Shown here: piece after piece, positions 1 to 13,408 of the stretch
Position numbering within the stretch: the first letter of the stretch is position 1
Layout of the letters: each line of letters starts with the position of its first letter
Source: Syngnathus acus
Lineage: Eukaryota; Chordata; Actinopteri; Syngnathiformes; Syngnathidae
Reading direction: 5' to 3'
Assembly: GCF_901709675.1 (NCBI RefSeq)
Contig: NC_051089.1
Coordinates: 20,681,508-20,745,507, forward strand
DNA length: 64,000 nucleotides
Position numbers and translations under genes: made by a program
The notes under the pieces: generated by a model
What the model saw: the letters and a program-made list of their open reading frames with translations, nothing else
Told to the model about the DNA's origin: nothing
Databases searched by the model: none

Positions 1-1331
1 TGTTGCTTGTGACTATTGTGAGCTTTAGTAGGAATGCACGCTAGGTGACCTGCGTCAAAGGGCTCTAAACCCTTTCTCTTACTCTGCCATGTGACTCAGA
101 GATTACACAAAGCAGTGGCGCTGTTTGGACCATCTGCATTGTATTAAAACCCAATCAATCAGCATTTAAATTCAATTCTTCTGACATTTTGCTCACCAAA
201 ACCAAGTTGTAATGAACGTGAACTTTTAATGCATTTTATTCAGAAGGTTACTTTGAACCCCGAGGCTTAAATGGCGGCGCGGCGTATTTATGGATTTTTA
301 CGGCCTCCAGGGGGTGCTCTAGCAGGAAGCAAGAGCGAGACAGACGAAGAAGAGATAATGCGCCAAAGAAGATGTGCTAGTTTGTGTTTTGAGAGGCGAA
401 TAGTGGCGTATAATTCACACAAAGAAGAGACAGAACGAGATCAAGACGGACATTACTGAAAGGAAGCTTTTATACACAAACCGTCATTATGGGGGACAAA
501 AGAAGTGCATATGAAGCCGCTTTTAAGCTAAAGGCAGTCGATGTTGATGACATTGTGTTGCATCACACTTTTCTTTATTTCGTGGTCCCGTCTACTCTGG
601 AGCTATACGTGTCGCTCGCTAGTTTAATGTAATTTAGCGCTTCGTGCATGAATAAAATTAGCATGAACAGACCCTCATCACACTCGAAGAAATGCATAAA
701 AGCGACGACGAAAGAGAGACTGAGAAGGTGTGAGGCGAAGGATATCTAACGCTATTCCAATCGGACGCTGAGGAGGAAGACTTCGATGGTTTCAGTGCAC
801 AGGAGGAAGATGAAGACGATGAAGCTCTTTTTTTACTTTTACTGGTATGTTTTTTAACGAGCCCTGTTGGTGCTGTACTACCGTGTTGCTGCTGTGTTAC
901 CGCCGCGTCTCAGTGACTTTTACCGGGTATGTTTTTTTTAATCCAGCCCTATTAGTCTTGTGTTACTTCCGTGTTGCTGCGGTATTACTGCCGCGTCACG
1001 GGCAGTGTTTGGAAAGAAATGTTAAGGTATGTTATTAAAACTTTAAAAAAGCTTTCTGTGTCCAGTCTTTCTTTGTTAATAACTCGCGTGCACACTTCCG
1101 TGTTGCTGCGGTACTACTGCTGCGTCACAGGCAATGTTTAGAAAGACATGTTAAAGTATGTTATTAAAACTTTAAAAAGGCTTTCTGTGAACGGTCTTTC
1201 TTTGTAAAAAACGCGTGTGCACGTGCGGCTTATAGTCCGGTGCGGCTTATATAAGAAAAAAACTAAAATATCCCCCAATTTTAGCTGGTGCGGCTTATAG
1301 TCCGGTGCGGCTTACAGTCCGGAATTTACGG
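1..1331. mobile_element. TA-type inverted-repeat transposon (CCGTAAATTCCGG family), left end cut by window
   Basis: This matches the complete copy at 34884-36316 almost base for base and ends in the same terminal repeat, TTACGG followed by TA at 1332-1333. Near 489-530 there is a decayed start, MGDKRSAYEAAFKLKA, resembling the N-terminal DNA-binding region of pogo/Tigger-like transposases. No catalytic domain remains, so this is a non-autonomous derivative. Terminal repeats and TA duplication fit the Tc1/mariner/pogo superfamily. Confidence 0.75.
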
Positions 1332-1374
1332 TACTCATTTCCAGTAACCATCACGAAACTATTCAGTTTTTTCT

Positions 1375-4075
1375 TCTGCCACTCCCAGGGCAGCGGCTCC
1401 TTCTGGGGCACCCCTGGCTGCGCTAGCACAACCCTGTGCTGGACTGGGAGGTGGGAATTGTGCGGCAGTGGAGCGATCGCTGCCACCATCAGTGCCTGAA
1501 GGCGGCCATCAGCGCGCCTGGAGTGTCCTCACCCAGTCCCAGGCCAGACCTTTCCAAGGTTCCGGCCCTCTACCATGAACTTGGAGATGTCCTTTGCAAA
1601 ACCAAGGCAACTGCGCTTCCTCCTGACCGCTCTTACGATTGTGCAATCGACTTGTTAGCTGGCACCTCTCCTCCCAAGGGCTGCGTATACTCACTGTCCG
1701 CTCCGGAGCGCAAGGCCATGGACGAGTACATCCGGGACTCTCTGGCGGCAAGGATCATCCGGCCCTCCTCCTCGCCTGCAGGAGCGGGATTTTTCTTCGT
1801 GGATAAGAAGGATGGCACGCTTCGCCGTTGCATAGACTACCGGGGACTCAATGACGTCACAATTAAAAACCGCTATCCACTGCCCCTCCTTTCGTCCACC
1901 TTTGAGAGCCTCCAGGGCGCCACCATCTTCACTAAATTAAATCTCCGTAATGCAAACCACCTGGTGCGCATCCGGGAAGGAGACGAGTGGAAGACAGCAT
2001 TCAACACCCCGAGCGGGCACTACGAGTATTTGGTGGTCCCGTTCGGACTCACCAATGCCCCGGCCGTCTTCCAGGCCCTCATCAATGATGTACTGAGAGA
2101 CATGCTAAATCAGTTTGTATTTGTGTACCTAGACGACATCATAATTTTCTCCCGCCCTCCCACCGAACACATCGTGAGGGCGGTGTTGCGCCGTCTCCTC
2201 GAGAACTCCCTGTTCGTGAAAGCGGAGAAATGCGCGTTCCCTCGGTCAAGTTCCTCGGCTACGTGATACGAGCGGGGTCCATCGAGATGGATCCCGAGAA
2301 AGTGTGGGCAGTCATGTCTTGGCCCGTCCCTGAGAACCGCAGAAAGCTGCAACAATTTTTGGGCTTCGCGAACTTTTATCGCCGCTTCATTCGCGGCTAC
2401 AGTACAGCGGCTGCTCCTCTCACAGCCCTCACCAGCCCCGCCTCTCCATACAAATGGATGGAACAGGCGGAACGATCATTCAACGAGTTAAAGAAGCAGT
2501 TTACGTCCGCCCCGAACCTGAGAGACAATTTGTGGTCGAGGTGGACGCCTCAAATGTGGGCGTCGGGGTGGTGCTGTCCCAGCGCAGCAGCCAGGACAAT
2601 CGTCTCCATCCGTGCGCCTTCTTCTCTCGCCGTTTGTCATCCGCAGAGCACAACTACGACATCGGCAATCGGGAACTCCTCGCAGTCAAGCTGGCTTTGG
2701 AGAAGTGGAGACATTGGCTAGAGGGCGGGACCTTACCGTTCATTGTTTGGATGGATCACCATAACCTGGAGTATTTGAGATCAGCCAAGAGACTAAATGC
2801 CAGACAGGCTCGGTGGGCCCTGTTCTTTGGCCGTATCAAGTTCTCTGTCTCTTACAGACCGGCGTCCCGAAACGCGAAGGCAGTCGCCCTATCTCGTGTG
2901 TTTCCTGGAGGAGAGGAGGAGCATGGCCCGGCTTCCACTATCCTCCCAAGCTCTGTTCGGGTCACGGCTCTCTCATGGGAGATTGAGCGCCAGGTGAGGG
3001 CGGCCTCACATGACCAACCTGGTCCCAGCAACTGTCCGGAAGATTGGCTGTTCGTCCCGGAGGATCTGCGGTCACCAGTCCTGCAGTGGGCACACGACTC
3101 CCGCCTTGCTTGTCATCCCGGGCCTGCCCGCACAGGTTATGTGGTGGCCCAGTGCTTCTGGTGGCCCACCTGGAGGGTGGACGTTCGCGATTATGTCTGG
3201 GCCTGTCCCATTTGTAACCGCAGTAAGACTTCTAATCGTCCCCCAACCGGGCTGCTCCAACCCTTGCCCGTTCCCCGGCGGCCCTGGTCCCACCCGTCAA
3301 TTGACTTCGTCACGGGGCTTCCGCCCTCGGACGGGAACACGGCGGTACTTACGGTTGTGGACCGCTTCAGTAAGATGGCTCGTTTTATCCCCTTGCCCAA
3401 GCTTCCATTGGCAAAACAGACCGCGTCATTCCTGTTGCACAAGATTTTCCGCTATCATGGCATCCCGCGGGACATCGTCTCAGACCACGGTCCGCAATTC
3501 GCGGCCGTATTCTGGGAGGAGTTCTGTCGGCTCCTGGGGTGCACGGCGAGCCTTTCTTCGGGGTTTCACCCACAGACTAATGGGCAAGCGGAACAACTCA
3601 ACCAGGCTCAACTGCATGACCGCCAGTGATTAGCGCGGGTGGGCCAAGCAGCTGCCATGGGTGGAGTACGCCCACAACATTCTTCTCAGCTCGGCCACAG
3701 GACTTTCTCCGTTCCACTGCGTCTTCGGATACCAGCCGCCCTTGTTCACTCACCAGGAGCGGAGTGCGGCGTGCCCGTCGGCCCTGGCCTGTGTCCGCCG
3801 CTGCCATCGGGTCGGGTCTGGGCTTCTCTTCTGCGCTCAGTTTCAGGCTACATGCGAACAAGCGCCGAACGCCAGCCGGCGGGTGAACGAGTGTGGCTCT
3901 CGGCGCGGGATTTGTGAGAAGTGAGAAGTCCCGCCGATCACTCCGGTCCCTGGCCCGCCATCCAGCCATCCACGCCTGACGAACCCGGCTTTGCCCGTAC
4001 ACCGCTCCAGCCCTCCACCAAACCCTTTCCCCTTGATAATAAATTCTGTGTCGTCATCGCACTTGGCTGTACTGT
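1375..4075 (+). pseudogene. Ty3/Gypsy retrotransposon pol, broken
   Basis: Order seen: protease-RT linker (HNPVLDWE, with an in-frame stop just before it), reverse transcriptase ([18 protein letters not shown]), RNase H ([15 protein letters not shown]), integrase with an HHCC zinc finger (about 3085-3230) and DDE core (IDFVTG, VSDHG, NGQAE). This is vertebrate Ty3/Gypsy organisation. Lesions visible: frameshifts near 2235 and 2520, a stop at 3627, and further shifts through the integrase C-terminus. RT motif A reads KLNL where the catalytic Asp is expected, and the last RNase H Asp is Val (KAVALSR). No LTRs or gag were found, so this is an internal fragment of a dead element. Confidence 0.9.
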
Positions 4076-4079
4076 CCGT

Positions 4080-7000
4080 CCGCTACAGAAATCAAACTAG
4101 TGCTTATTAATGAAAAGTGAGGTTTTGGTTTACGTATAGTAGCCCACAAGACAACCAATAAGTGATGAGTCTTATGCAATCTCTGGACATTTTTAGTGAT
4201 CTGTGGCCATGGTAGCCGAGAGACCAGGGAACAAAAGCACTTGATATGAAACAAACAAACTCTCATTTAATCACCACAAATCTGTTGCTCTCAAATTAAT
4301 CTCGAATCTCAGAATTAGAAATGACAAATAAGGCATAGTATACTATACATCAGTGGGCAAAGGCAGTTCGTGGTAGAGGTTAATGCTAATCTTGACTGAA
4401 TGACATGACAATAATTTGAACTAAGCAATTTTTCATTTTAAGCACTTAAGCCACTGCAAGTCACTCACAGTTTAATGTTCATAACCTTTCACGTAAAACT
4501 CTGGAAAGTTTGACTGTGTCCCCATCTTTCCAAAGGTGAACTTAGGTCACATTTTATCTAAAGCAATGTGATGAAAAATTGGAAGTGAAGACTTAATCCA
4601 CGTCAAAATCTTTTGTTTTTTTGCAGCAAAGCTATAAAACCTCACTCATGGATGTGTAAAACCTCTGCTGTCTGCTACCTAAACTATTGTTTGTTTTCAA
4701 GTTTTCATTGGTCACACACACATCACATAAACCTGAACCAAGTTATTTGCTAAACAGTGTATAATCTAATTTACTAGAAAGTTTATAGAAGTGTATTTAT
4801 ATGTGTGGTCATTACAGCTCCCTGCTGGATTATCACGCAGTGGCAGAGGATGGTCTATATGCCCATCTGTCCATCATTCTTAGACAGGCTTATAGCTGTA
4901 TTGAGAGCCACAATACAACAACAATCTTCGACAGACACCCTAATTGTAAATTCGTTCGATTGCTTTTTTTCAACTGAACAAGTGAGCAGCCTATTATGCA
5001 GTCCACATTATGCCAAATGTTTCGTGTGTGTTTTTTTTCTCAGTGATTGTTGTTACTTGCTTGACTGCACGGCAAAACCAGGAAGGTTTTAGCCTGAAGA
5101 TGTGTATTATTGTCTCACACTTTCTTACAATATGCATGTGGATGTGATGACTTGAGGGTGCAATCATAGAAAATGTTTTAGTACTGCTACCCCCTCATTC
5201 ACCAGTAGCTGTTAGTTTAAGAAAGTTCCAAAAAGTAGCCATTTGGCTTGCAGAAACTTCATACACACAAGAACTTTCCTTATCATGCAAATGCAAAATT
5301 ATTGAACAAATATTCTTTAACATTATTATTACGGTTGGGCATCGTTTGAAATTGGACGCTTTCGTTTCCAATTTGCGGCCTTTATTTGATTCCGATTTCT
5401 AACGATTCATGAATCCGATTCTCAACAAAAAAAGGAGGAGTTATTTTGGGAGAAGTTGTATAAAATTCTCAGTTCTTTAATTCATGATATTTTTACGATG
5501 AGGTACTCAGGGTAGTGGTGGGTGGATTGATCAAAATATCAATAATATTGATATCAAGTCAGTATCAATACAAGATACCAAAGTTTCAGTTCCACTCTGT
5601 TTTTTTTTTATGCAAAGAGTGGCTTATTTTTTTAACTGAAGGCTTGGGGATAGTTTAATTATTTACACTTTATTTCCAGAAAGAGAAAATTGGGAGATTT
5701 TTTTTTTTTTATACAGGATTCTCAACACACATTGCACATTGAAAAATATGGTTTTGTATCCTAAAACTTTTGTAATATTTGTTGTGAACTGATCATTTTG
5801 AACAAGTTGATTTTACTAAGCAGCAATAAAATGCAAAAAAACTTGAACGGATAGATTTGAAGGACAAGCAGGGAAAATGTATCCAATCCAAGCACTCAGT
5901 GACGGGCGGCAATGTATCGTAGCAGGTCATCAGCCGAGAGAGACATTTTACATTCATATCAGTGTGTGACTAACTTCTTCATGAGCCGCTTGTAAATGTA
6001 CTGAACTGTGAGGGGTTCTATGAAATGGGCAAAAAACAGTCAGCCTTGGTGTGTTTACCTTTATAGGGGAAACTTCTCCAAGTGAAAGTAGTTTAGTCCT
6101 AACAGAGCCTTATGGAGTTGAGTACGGTAGTTGAACCCAGAAATCAAATTTGGGGCCAAATCCAAATGTATTCAAAGTGTAGAAGACTTATTGCCACTCC
6201 ACACACACGACAATCACTTTCTGATTGGTGGTGTCAGTAGCAGATTAATTGTAAATGATATTAGACAATCAATTTATACTCAGGAAAGCATGTCCCTTTT
6301 TAATAATCCATGTTTGATCAAGTGAGAATATAGACAGGAGGATGGATTCCAGATGTGTTGCCAGAATTTTGGCGAGTCGTGCCATGTGTTGTACATTTCG
6401 AGTAAGATGTGGGAGATTTTGTGTTTGGTAAAAGTCGGTTGTGTAGTAATAAAGTCTAGGACTTTGAAATGAATTGAAGCATTGGACAATTTCCCAATCT
6501 TAATTGGTTGTTTAAGTTCATCTATACAAGGAAGTGGAAGAAATGGTCCAGTTCAAACATATCGGCTTTCATTTCCATAATGTACAGGGTCTGATAAAAC
6601 CTTTTGAACTTTCTGTCGGTTACTGGGGCACTCAATGAAGTGTACAGATTTTCAACTTTGATGCCAAAAAGTGAAGTATTCTAATAATATGCACTCGGAA
6701 TTTACTTGCTTTGTCGCCTTGTTCAAAATAATTCCTTGTAGATTTAATGAGGAGGTCCATGCCACAATCAGAAGCACCTTGTCAAATTATCTTTGCCATA
6801 TTAGGATGCTGAGTCAGCAAAAATGCAGCGGTGGGTAGTAACGTGCTCCATATACGTACTTTCAGGTGATGAAGTTGAGGCCACTCCCTTGAACTGGACA
6901 AGCCTGGCTGAGTCACATTTAAAAAAGATACAGAGAAGGCAAATACACGGTATCATGCGAGGGAGGAATCATAGCTGACCTGAATGTTATCATTGAAAAA

Positions 7001-7330
7001 ACAAACAAACAATGGTCATGTACAGAACATACACACTAATCACATCTACGTAAGTAGTAAAGGCAATTGCACTTTCTACTGAGCCCCCTGCGCTGAAACG
7101 ACACCTCCAAAACTGAGTTGCAGGAAAACCCCAAAATGAAAGAAAAAAAAAGAATCTCAAGTAATACATGCTTATCCTACCGTTACCTGAACGCATGACT
7201 CCAAATCTAAAACCATCCACATGCACGTTGTCATCCAGTGGTGTCAAAGATCCTCTTTGAACAGCAATCTTGCCATGAAGAATATGAAAATGTAATTTGA
7301 GCAGATACTAAACAAGCAAGGAAATTGCGT
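4080..7330. other. shank2 intron, mostly unassigned
   Basis: AT-rich intron with no exon or intact element that I recognise. Around 5334-5420 and 5512-5600 are stretches (ACGGTTGGGCATCG; AATATCAATAATATTGATAT) that look like ends of old DNA transposons, not defined well enough to bound. A minus-strand open segment near 7190-7247 lacks a convincing acceptor and is not called an exon. Confidence 0.4.
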
Positions 7331-7336
7331 CAGTCT

Positions 7337-7490
7337 CACAGTGACTTTCTGACTAATGTTATTACTTAATATTTGGCTTAGAGTTTCATACAGTATAAAT
7401 GAACCAATGAACCCACAGTGACTTTCTGACTAATGTTATGACTTAATATTTGGCTTAGAGTTTCATAGGTATAAATGAACCAATTCAGAA
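7337..7490. repeat. 77-bp tandem duplication
   Basis: Two copies begin at 7337 and 7414 (CACAGTGACTTTCTGAC...), differing by a few bases and a small indel. No coding content is seen. Confidence 0.8.
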
Positions 7491-7608
7491 AACTCGAGAG
7501 GTCTCTTCAACTTTGATCATATGATCAATTTGTTTCACAAGCAGCTAATTAAAATATATGATCATCTGAAACGTAATCAAAGAGTGTAAGCAACGAAAGG
7601 TGTATGGG

Positions 7609-7652
7609 GTCTCTCTCTCAATCTCTCTCTCTCTCTTTCTTTCTTTCTCTCA

Positions 7653-7697
<45 letters not shown>
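7609..7697. repeat. (CT)n microsatellite
   Basis: A CT run with a few TTT interruptions at its left end. Confidence 0.95.
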
Positions 7698-7699
<2 letters not shown>

Positions 7700-7884
7700 G
7701 CCTCCACAATTACACACACAAGTCGAATTGAGGGGGCACCCACCTCTGCAACAGGTTGAGCCCATAGTGGGCAGTGGAGGATCGAAGAATAAAAATGTCC
7801 CATTCCAACATTCAACATGAACAAATCAGTGGAGACAAAGCAAAGATGGCCAAACACAAGAACCCGATGACTGAACTGTAATTA

Positions 7885-9647
7885 CCGTAATTTTCGGACT
7901 ATAAGTCGCTCCGGAGTGCAAGTCGCATCAGCCATAAAATGACCAAAAAAGTGAAAAAAAACATATATAAGTCGCTCCGGAGTATAACTCGCATTTTGGG
8001 GGGCAATTTATTCGACAAAATCCAACACCAAGAACAGTCATGAACGAGCAACAACAGGCTAAACGATAGGTATGCTAACGTGACATAAACACAAACGAAG
8101 AGCTGAGAACGGCCCTGACGTAAAATTCAGAGTTATTCAAAAAACTATTACATAAATAACACGTTAATAAAACCATCTGTGTCACTCCAATTCATTAAAT
8201 CCATCGATCGTCCTTTGTCAACAATGCGTGCGCGCCGCTGACGGCGCTTGCACTTCAAAATATTCCACAGGCCCATATAACGATATAGAAATTAGATATC
8301 AAATAACTATTATATAAGCAATAGTATTATCAAACCATCTGTGCATTCTAAATCAGTGGTCCCCAACCTTTTTTGCGCCACGGACCGGTTACATGTCAGA
8401 AATATTTTCGCGGACCGGCATTTATATAAATAAATAATACATTTATATAAATAAATAAATAATACATTTATAATAAATATATAAATACGATGAAATAAAA
8501 TGATACGACTGACATAAAAACTAGTACAAATGACAAAAATAAAACTCACCATTACGTTGAATTAGTGGGAGCACTGAGTTTGTTTCTCAGAAACGAGCCG
8601 GTCCCATCTAGACGTAATCGGAGACAATGACACCCGAAGTGATTAAGGTTTGTCTTTTATTGCAGGATGCTTGGTCTCCATGTGTTGAAGCAGTTTTGAA
8701 TGCTTCATTGCCTGGTTAGTTAGCCTGTCGCCACATATTAGCTTTGCGGGCTCGACTGGGGAAACATGTCACGTGACCGGGACAAGTGTCTTGACCTGAA
8801 TTAATTGATCGTCAATAATTTTTTTTTTTTTCTGTGCGGCTTGGCGGCCCGGTACCAAGTGACCCACGGACCGGTACCGGTCCGCGGCCCGGTGGTTGGG
8901 GACCACTGCTCTAAATCATTAAATCCATCGATCAAATTCCTCGTCCTTTGTCAACAACGCCGCGCGTGCGCCCCGACGTCAGCCTTGTCGTTATTCCACA
9001 GATCTACTATATAACTATATTGTAGCGTTAACAAAGTTCAAGTTCAAGGAAAGACGTGGGTTTGGTAAACGGCTCTTTATTTAACAAAACAAACTTCCAG
9101 GCGTGTGGCGGCGTGGACTTCCAGCCTGGAAGAGAGCTCCATAGAATAGGACCGGGCGTGCGTAAAAGCCATGACCGAGCCCTATCCACCGTCCCCGGAC
9201 AGCCACCCGGCCGAGCGCCGGCCCCAGACTTCCATCCACGGAAGTGAAAGCGAGCTCCATAGAATAGCGTGCGTAAAAGCCATAATGGTTTTTCAAACCT
9301 TCTGTGTCACTCCAAATCCTTAAATCCTTCAAACTCTTCGTCCGCCGTGTCACTTAGAAACAAAGCCGCTAATGATGCCGGTAGTACGTGGGGTCCTTCG
9401 TCATCTTCGTCATCCCGTGATCAATCTTTGTCCTTTATGTAAACAACCGCCGTGCCGCGCTGCTGACGTCACTTGAAATTCAAATTACAGTAATCCCTTG
9501 CTACATCGCGGTTCGTTTATCGCGGTTTCACTTTTTTTTTTTTGAGAAAGTTTTTGAGAAAAAAAACATATAAGTCGCTCCTTATTATAAGTCGCCCCCC
9601 CACCCAAACTATGAAAAAACCCGCGATTTATAGTCCGAAAATTACGG
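7885..9647. mobile_element. TA-type inverted-repeat transposon (CCGTAATTTTCGG family)
   Basis: Begins CCGTAATTTTCGGACTATAA after TA (7883-7884) and ends with the reverse complement followed by TA (9648-9649). TIRs plus TA duplication point to Tc1/mariner/pogo-like elements. There is no transposase. The interior has the family's subterminal AAGTCGCTCCGGAGTATAA repeats, a 118-bp unit starting at 9132 and again partly at 9250, and a nested hAT at 8354-8908. Related copies: 17693-18488, 40126-42421, a fragment at 39556, and the split copy around 23037-26685. Confidence 0.85.
8354..8908. mobile_element. hAT-type non-autonomous element (CAGTGGTCCCCAACC family)
   Basis: 555 bp, with ends CAGTGGTCCCCAACC and GGTTGGGGACCACTG. 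The flanking octamers TTCTAAAT and CTCTAAAT differ by one base, the 8-bp duplication expected for hAT. It is inserted inside the TA-type element at 7885. The subterminal CGGACCGGT repeats are typical of this kind of element. No ORF of note. Confidence 0.88.
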
Positions 9648-10058
9648 TATTCAAACATTTGTGTGACTTGAAGAGAGAGGGAGGTTGCATTTTCGTTGTG
9701 TTTGAAAGTAATCCTGCACCATGTTCCATTTACTGTGAAACCTGACCAGATCACTGCTGACTGATTCTGCCCACTGATGAATGGTGTCCATGAGCGAGAC
9801 ATTTGCAGGATTACATTCTTAGATTAGATTACATTTTTATCCCTTTCTCTATTCATTCCCCACTCAAATTCATCTTTTTTTCATTCCTCAATTATTTATT
9901 TGCTTTTTCATCTTTTTTCCATTTTCTCTGAGGCCCTGTAATCCCCGAGCTCGCTCTGTGCACTACAACTTTGCGAGCACAATCCAAATAAAGATTTATG
10001 TAGCCCACTAGAAATATTGGATAAAACTACTGCAGAATATTTGAATAAACCTGGAAAA

Positions 10059-10580
10059 TGTGGCAGACGTCCACAGCTAGCCTTGTTGGAGTAGAAAAAG
10101 AACAAGCATTATTCAGCCACATCGTTCAAGGACGCGAACCCCCGGCCCAACGACTGCAGTCAAGGAGAAGCTTCCTCAGCCATGTCCAGCACCTTACAAC
10201 ATCTCAGGAAGAAACAAGACTCCAACTATGGACAGCAAAACTTGAGAATGACCCCCCTCCTATTGACATGGGAGTCCCCCCTTCTGAAGATCTCCCACCC
10301 GGCTCAAAAGCACCATGGGTCCAGTGGAAGACACTCAACCGCCTGAGAACCGGAACAGGCAGATCAAAAGCTGCTATGGCCAGATGGGGCTACAAAACCG
10401 GCCCAACCCTCTGTGAATGTGGAGAAGAGGACCATACAGCAGCACTGCCTTATCTGCCCTTTACTACCCAACCCCTGCAGCTCAAAAGATATCGCTGAAT
10501 TCAATGGCAACGCAAAAGACTGTGCAAAGACATGGGAAACTGCCATCTGACTAGCACTTCAAAGACACGAAAAGAAGAGG
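10059..10580 (+). pseudogene. LINE ORF2 C-terminal fragment
   Basis: An open frame of about 146 codons has the pattern LNRLRTGTGRSKAAMARWGY followed by CECGEED and, after a small shift, a Cys/His-rich end. This resembles the C-terminal domain downstream of reverse transcriptase in some animal LINEs. The frame breaks at 10498, where CEE...H...C spacing is disturbed. The clade is not resolved. Confidence 0.55.
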
Positions 10581-10858
10581 AAGTAAAACTAAAGTTCCAT
10601 TGCATTTCAGTTTTACAGAGGTAGGTTAATGCAACTTTAAATTTTTGTTATTCTATTTCTTTGCCTTTTTGGGGGTCTAAATGTGTTTATTAAAATGCAG
10701 ACAAACAAAGTATAGTTAATTGAATGGTTTGGAAAGACGTTGCTTAGTAGTCCAATAAAGGCTTTGTGAACTTGTGATCACGTTTATAAATAAAATGCTT
10801 GTTGTAGAAGATGTTGAATTGGAGCTGAGTTGTATTTTCCATCATCAATTCTTCTCTC

Positions 10859-11432
10859 AGGCGGATCGGTGAGTCTGCTATGATGCCGACTCTTTACTGG
10901 TCCATTGTGGCGAAAAGATAGCTGAGTCAAATGGCAAAGCTCTCAATTTACCAGTCGATCTACGCTCCTACCCTCACCTATGGTCACGAGCTATGGGTCG
11001 TGATCGAAAGAACAAGATCCCAGATACAAGCGGCCGAAATGAGTTTCCTCCACAGGGTGTCCGGGCTCTCCCTTAGAGATAGGGTGAGAAGCTCTGTCAT
11101 CTGGGAGGGACTCGGAGTAGAGCCGCTGCTCCTCCACGTTGAGAGGAGCCAGATGAGGTGGCTCGGGCATCTCATCAGGATGCCTCCTGGTCGCCTCCCC
11201 GGGGAGGTGTTTCGGGCATGTCCCGCCGACAGGAGACCCTGTGGACGACCCAATATGCGCTGGAGAGACTATGTCTCTCAGCTGGCCTGGAAACGTCTTG
11301 GAATCCCCCGGGATGATCTGGACAAAGTGGCTGGGGAGAGGAAGTCTGGGCGTCCCTCCTAAAGCTGCTGCCCCCGCGACCTGACCCCGGATAAGCGGAA
11401 GAAGATGGATGGATGGATGGATGGATGGATGG
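10859..11432 (+). mobile_element. 5'-truncated RTE (Rex3-like) LINE
   Basis: Encodes the last about 140 codons of the RTE reverse transcriptase protein (SIYAPTLTYGHELWVV, MRWLGHLIRMPPGR) and ends in (GGAT)n. The perfect 12-bp duplication AATTCTTCTCTC at 10847-10858 and 11433-11444 defines both ends. Same family as 56163-59524. Dead on arrival through 5' truncation. Confidence 0.9.
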
Positions 11433-12242
11433 AATTCTTCTCTCTTGTCTTTTCAACTCTGTCTCATTTGTGCCCACAAACACATTTGGATTAAAATCCG
11501 ATCTAATACAGTACGCCCCTTACATTGTTTAAAAGCTCCACAATTGCAATGCTGAATAGAGGATCTGTCGCAAGAACTTTTGTTTCTGGCATTTCACAAA
11601 TTTTTATAATGTTTCCCATTGCCTTTCATTTTGCCTTTGCTGAAATATCTAACAGAGCGGAGAAGGTGTGTAAGTGTTTGCGCACGGCCTGAAAGTTCTT
11701 ATTCTTCTGATTTCTATCATCCCGTTCCTGAAAAATTCCATCCACTTTCCAAGCGTTTTAAATCTCTTACAAACTCTCATAGGAACACAGAAGAAAACTT
11801 CTGACATCTTAATCCCAAATCTTACACAACACGCACGAAACTGAGCATTATGTTGTATAACCCGCCCACCACCACCAATTTCGAATTATATAAAAATCCT
11901 TTAATCCATTTCTTAGTTTCATCACATCCATCCACAGAGAATCGAATATACACACACTTTTCCATCAACATGTCAAGAAAGCAACCAATCAAATTCCCAC
12001 ATGATGGACACTCCTGGCCATCGAGGCATCAAAGGCATTGGTCTTTTCTCTCAGCCTAATCGGTCTCGGATTGTCCTGGTGTAAACATAAAGTTTCATCC
12101 TCTTGGTTCTCCTAATCCCATAGTGGAGATTATTTCGAGAGATTGTTTAAAAAGATCGTGGCATGGAGGATTTGTAATGTATCCCAGAAGAGATTCTGAA
12201 ATACACACTGGTGGCAGAGAAGGGTTTTCTTAGTTTACTCAC

Positions 12243-12309
12243 CTATATCAGTCTCTTTGTGGTTCTTGATAATTTCCGCAAGATCAAAGTTCCCTGCAAT
12301 AATCGCAAC
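12243..12309 (-). CDS. shank2: shank2 exon: last ankyrin repeat
   Basis: A 67-nt exon with acceptor CTCTTCAG before 12309 and a consensus donor GTGAGT from 12242. It encodes VAIIAGNFDLAEIIKNHKE then TDI, and ends in phase 1. VAIIAGNF-LAE is invariant in SHANKs, and the KNHKETDI ending is the SHANK2 form (SHANK3 has a different ending). The following exon, expected to begin with a Val codon then PFRE, was looked for down to position 1 and not recognised, so it probably lies beyond the window. Confidence 0.88.
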
Positions 12310-12617
12310 CTGAAGAGAGAAATAGAGAAGCTCTAATTTATAATGTTTTTACCAAAAAAATCACTTCACAACAAAACAATATTGGGAAGGCTGTATTAGT
12401 TTTCACCAACAGCTGGGTTTATACATGTGTCAACAGATTTAACAAGGAATGAAGGAGTTGTGTGTATTTGATCTAATTTTTTCACATTGCTGATCACTGA
12501 GGTTAAATGCAATAAAATGGAAGCACCCCCCCTCCTTTAGTGAAATAGTCAGGGAGTCCTCTGACTTCTAATCTTCATGGATTTAACCATCTGTAGCCAG
12601 GAATCTAATCATCTGTC

Positions 12618-12770
12618 TCTCACACACACACACACACACACACGCGCGCTCATGCACACGCGCACGCACACGCACACACACATACACACACACACACATA
12701 CACACACACACCTACACACACACCTACACGCACACACACAAGCGCACGCACGCACGTGTACATACACACA
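12618..12770. repeat. (CA)n compound microsatellite
   Basis: CA repeats with CG and TA interruptions, in the shank2 intron just upstream (in gene sense) of the last ankyrin exon. Confidence 0.95.
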
Positions 12771-12882
12771 CATGAGCATGCAAGTCGCATATTCATGTGT
12801 TTCTGCCTTTAAGCTTTCTGTTGCCTTATCACAACAGATGACTGTTACAAAATACAGTTTGTGTTCTGAATAATTTACAAAG

Positions 12883-13020
<138 letters not shown>

Positions 13021-13024
13021 CAAT

Positions 13025-13408
13025 CAGTGGTTCTTAACCTTGTTGGAGGTACCGAACCCCACAAGTTTCATACGCGCATTCACCGAACCCCTCTTTGGTG
13101 AAAAATAATATTATTTTTTTTCAAACTCAAGACATTGATGTTTATTCCTGGTGCACAAAATGAGCCGTGCATGAACATCACCTTGTTCAAAGAACAAAAC
13201 CAACACAATGCATGAACTCTCAACAAATTACACATCTGCAAATCAGTGTGACTTCTGCTGTTGCCTTTGCGAGCCCAGTTCAGATCTGTCATCACAAATT
13301 TACACGATAAATCAGGTATGTTCGGACATCCGCAGTGGAGGCTCTGCCAAACCCCTGAGATCGACCCACCGAACCCCTAGAGTTCGATCGAACCCGGGTT
13401 AAGAACTG
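13025..13408. mobile_element. hAT MITE (CAGTGGTTCTTAACC family)
   Basis: 384 bp with ends CAGTGGTTCTTAACC and GGGTTAAGAACTG. Flanks ATCTCAAT and ATCTAAAT are an 8-bp target duplication with one mismatch. No useful ORF. The interior carries repeated GAACCCC motifs near both ends. Confidence 0.87.

Noticed and set aside
7190-7247. Minus-strand open segment (MTPLDDNVHVDGFRFGVMRS) with a GTAACG after it, as a possible further shank2 exon
   Set aside because: No polypyrimidine tract or clear AG acceptor, a stop lies just upstream in frame, and the residues match no part of SHANK that I know.
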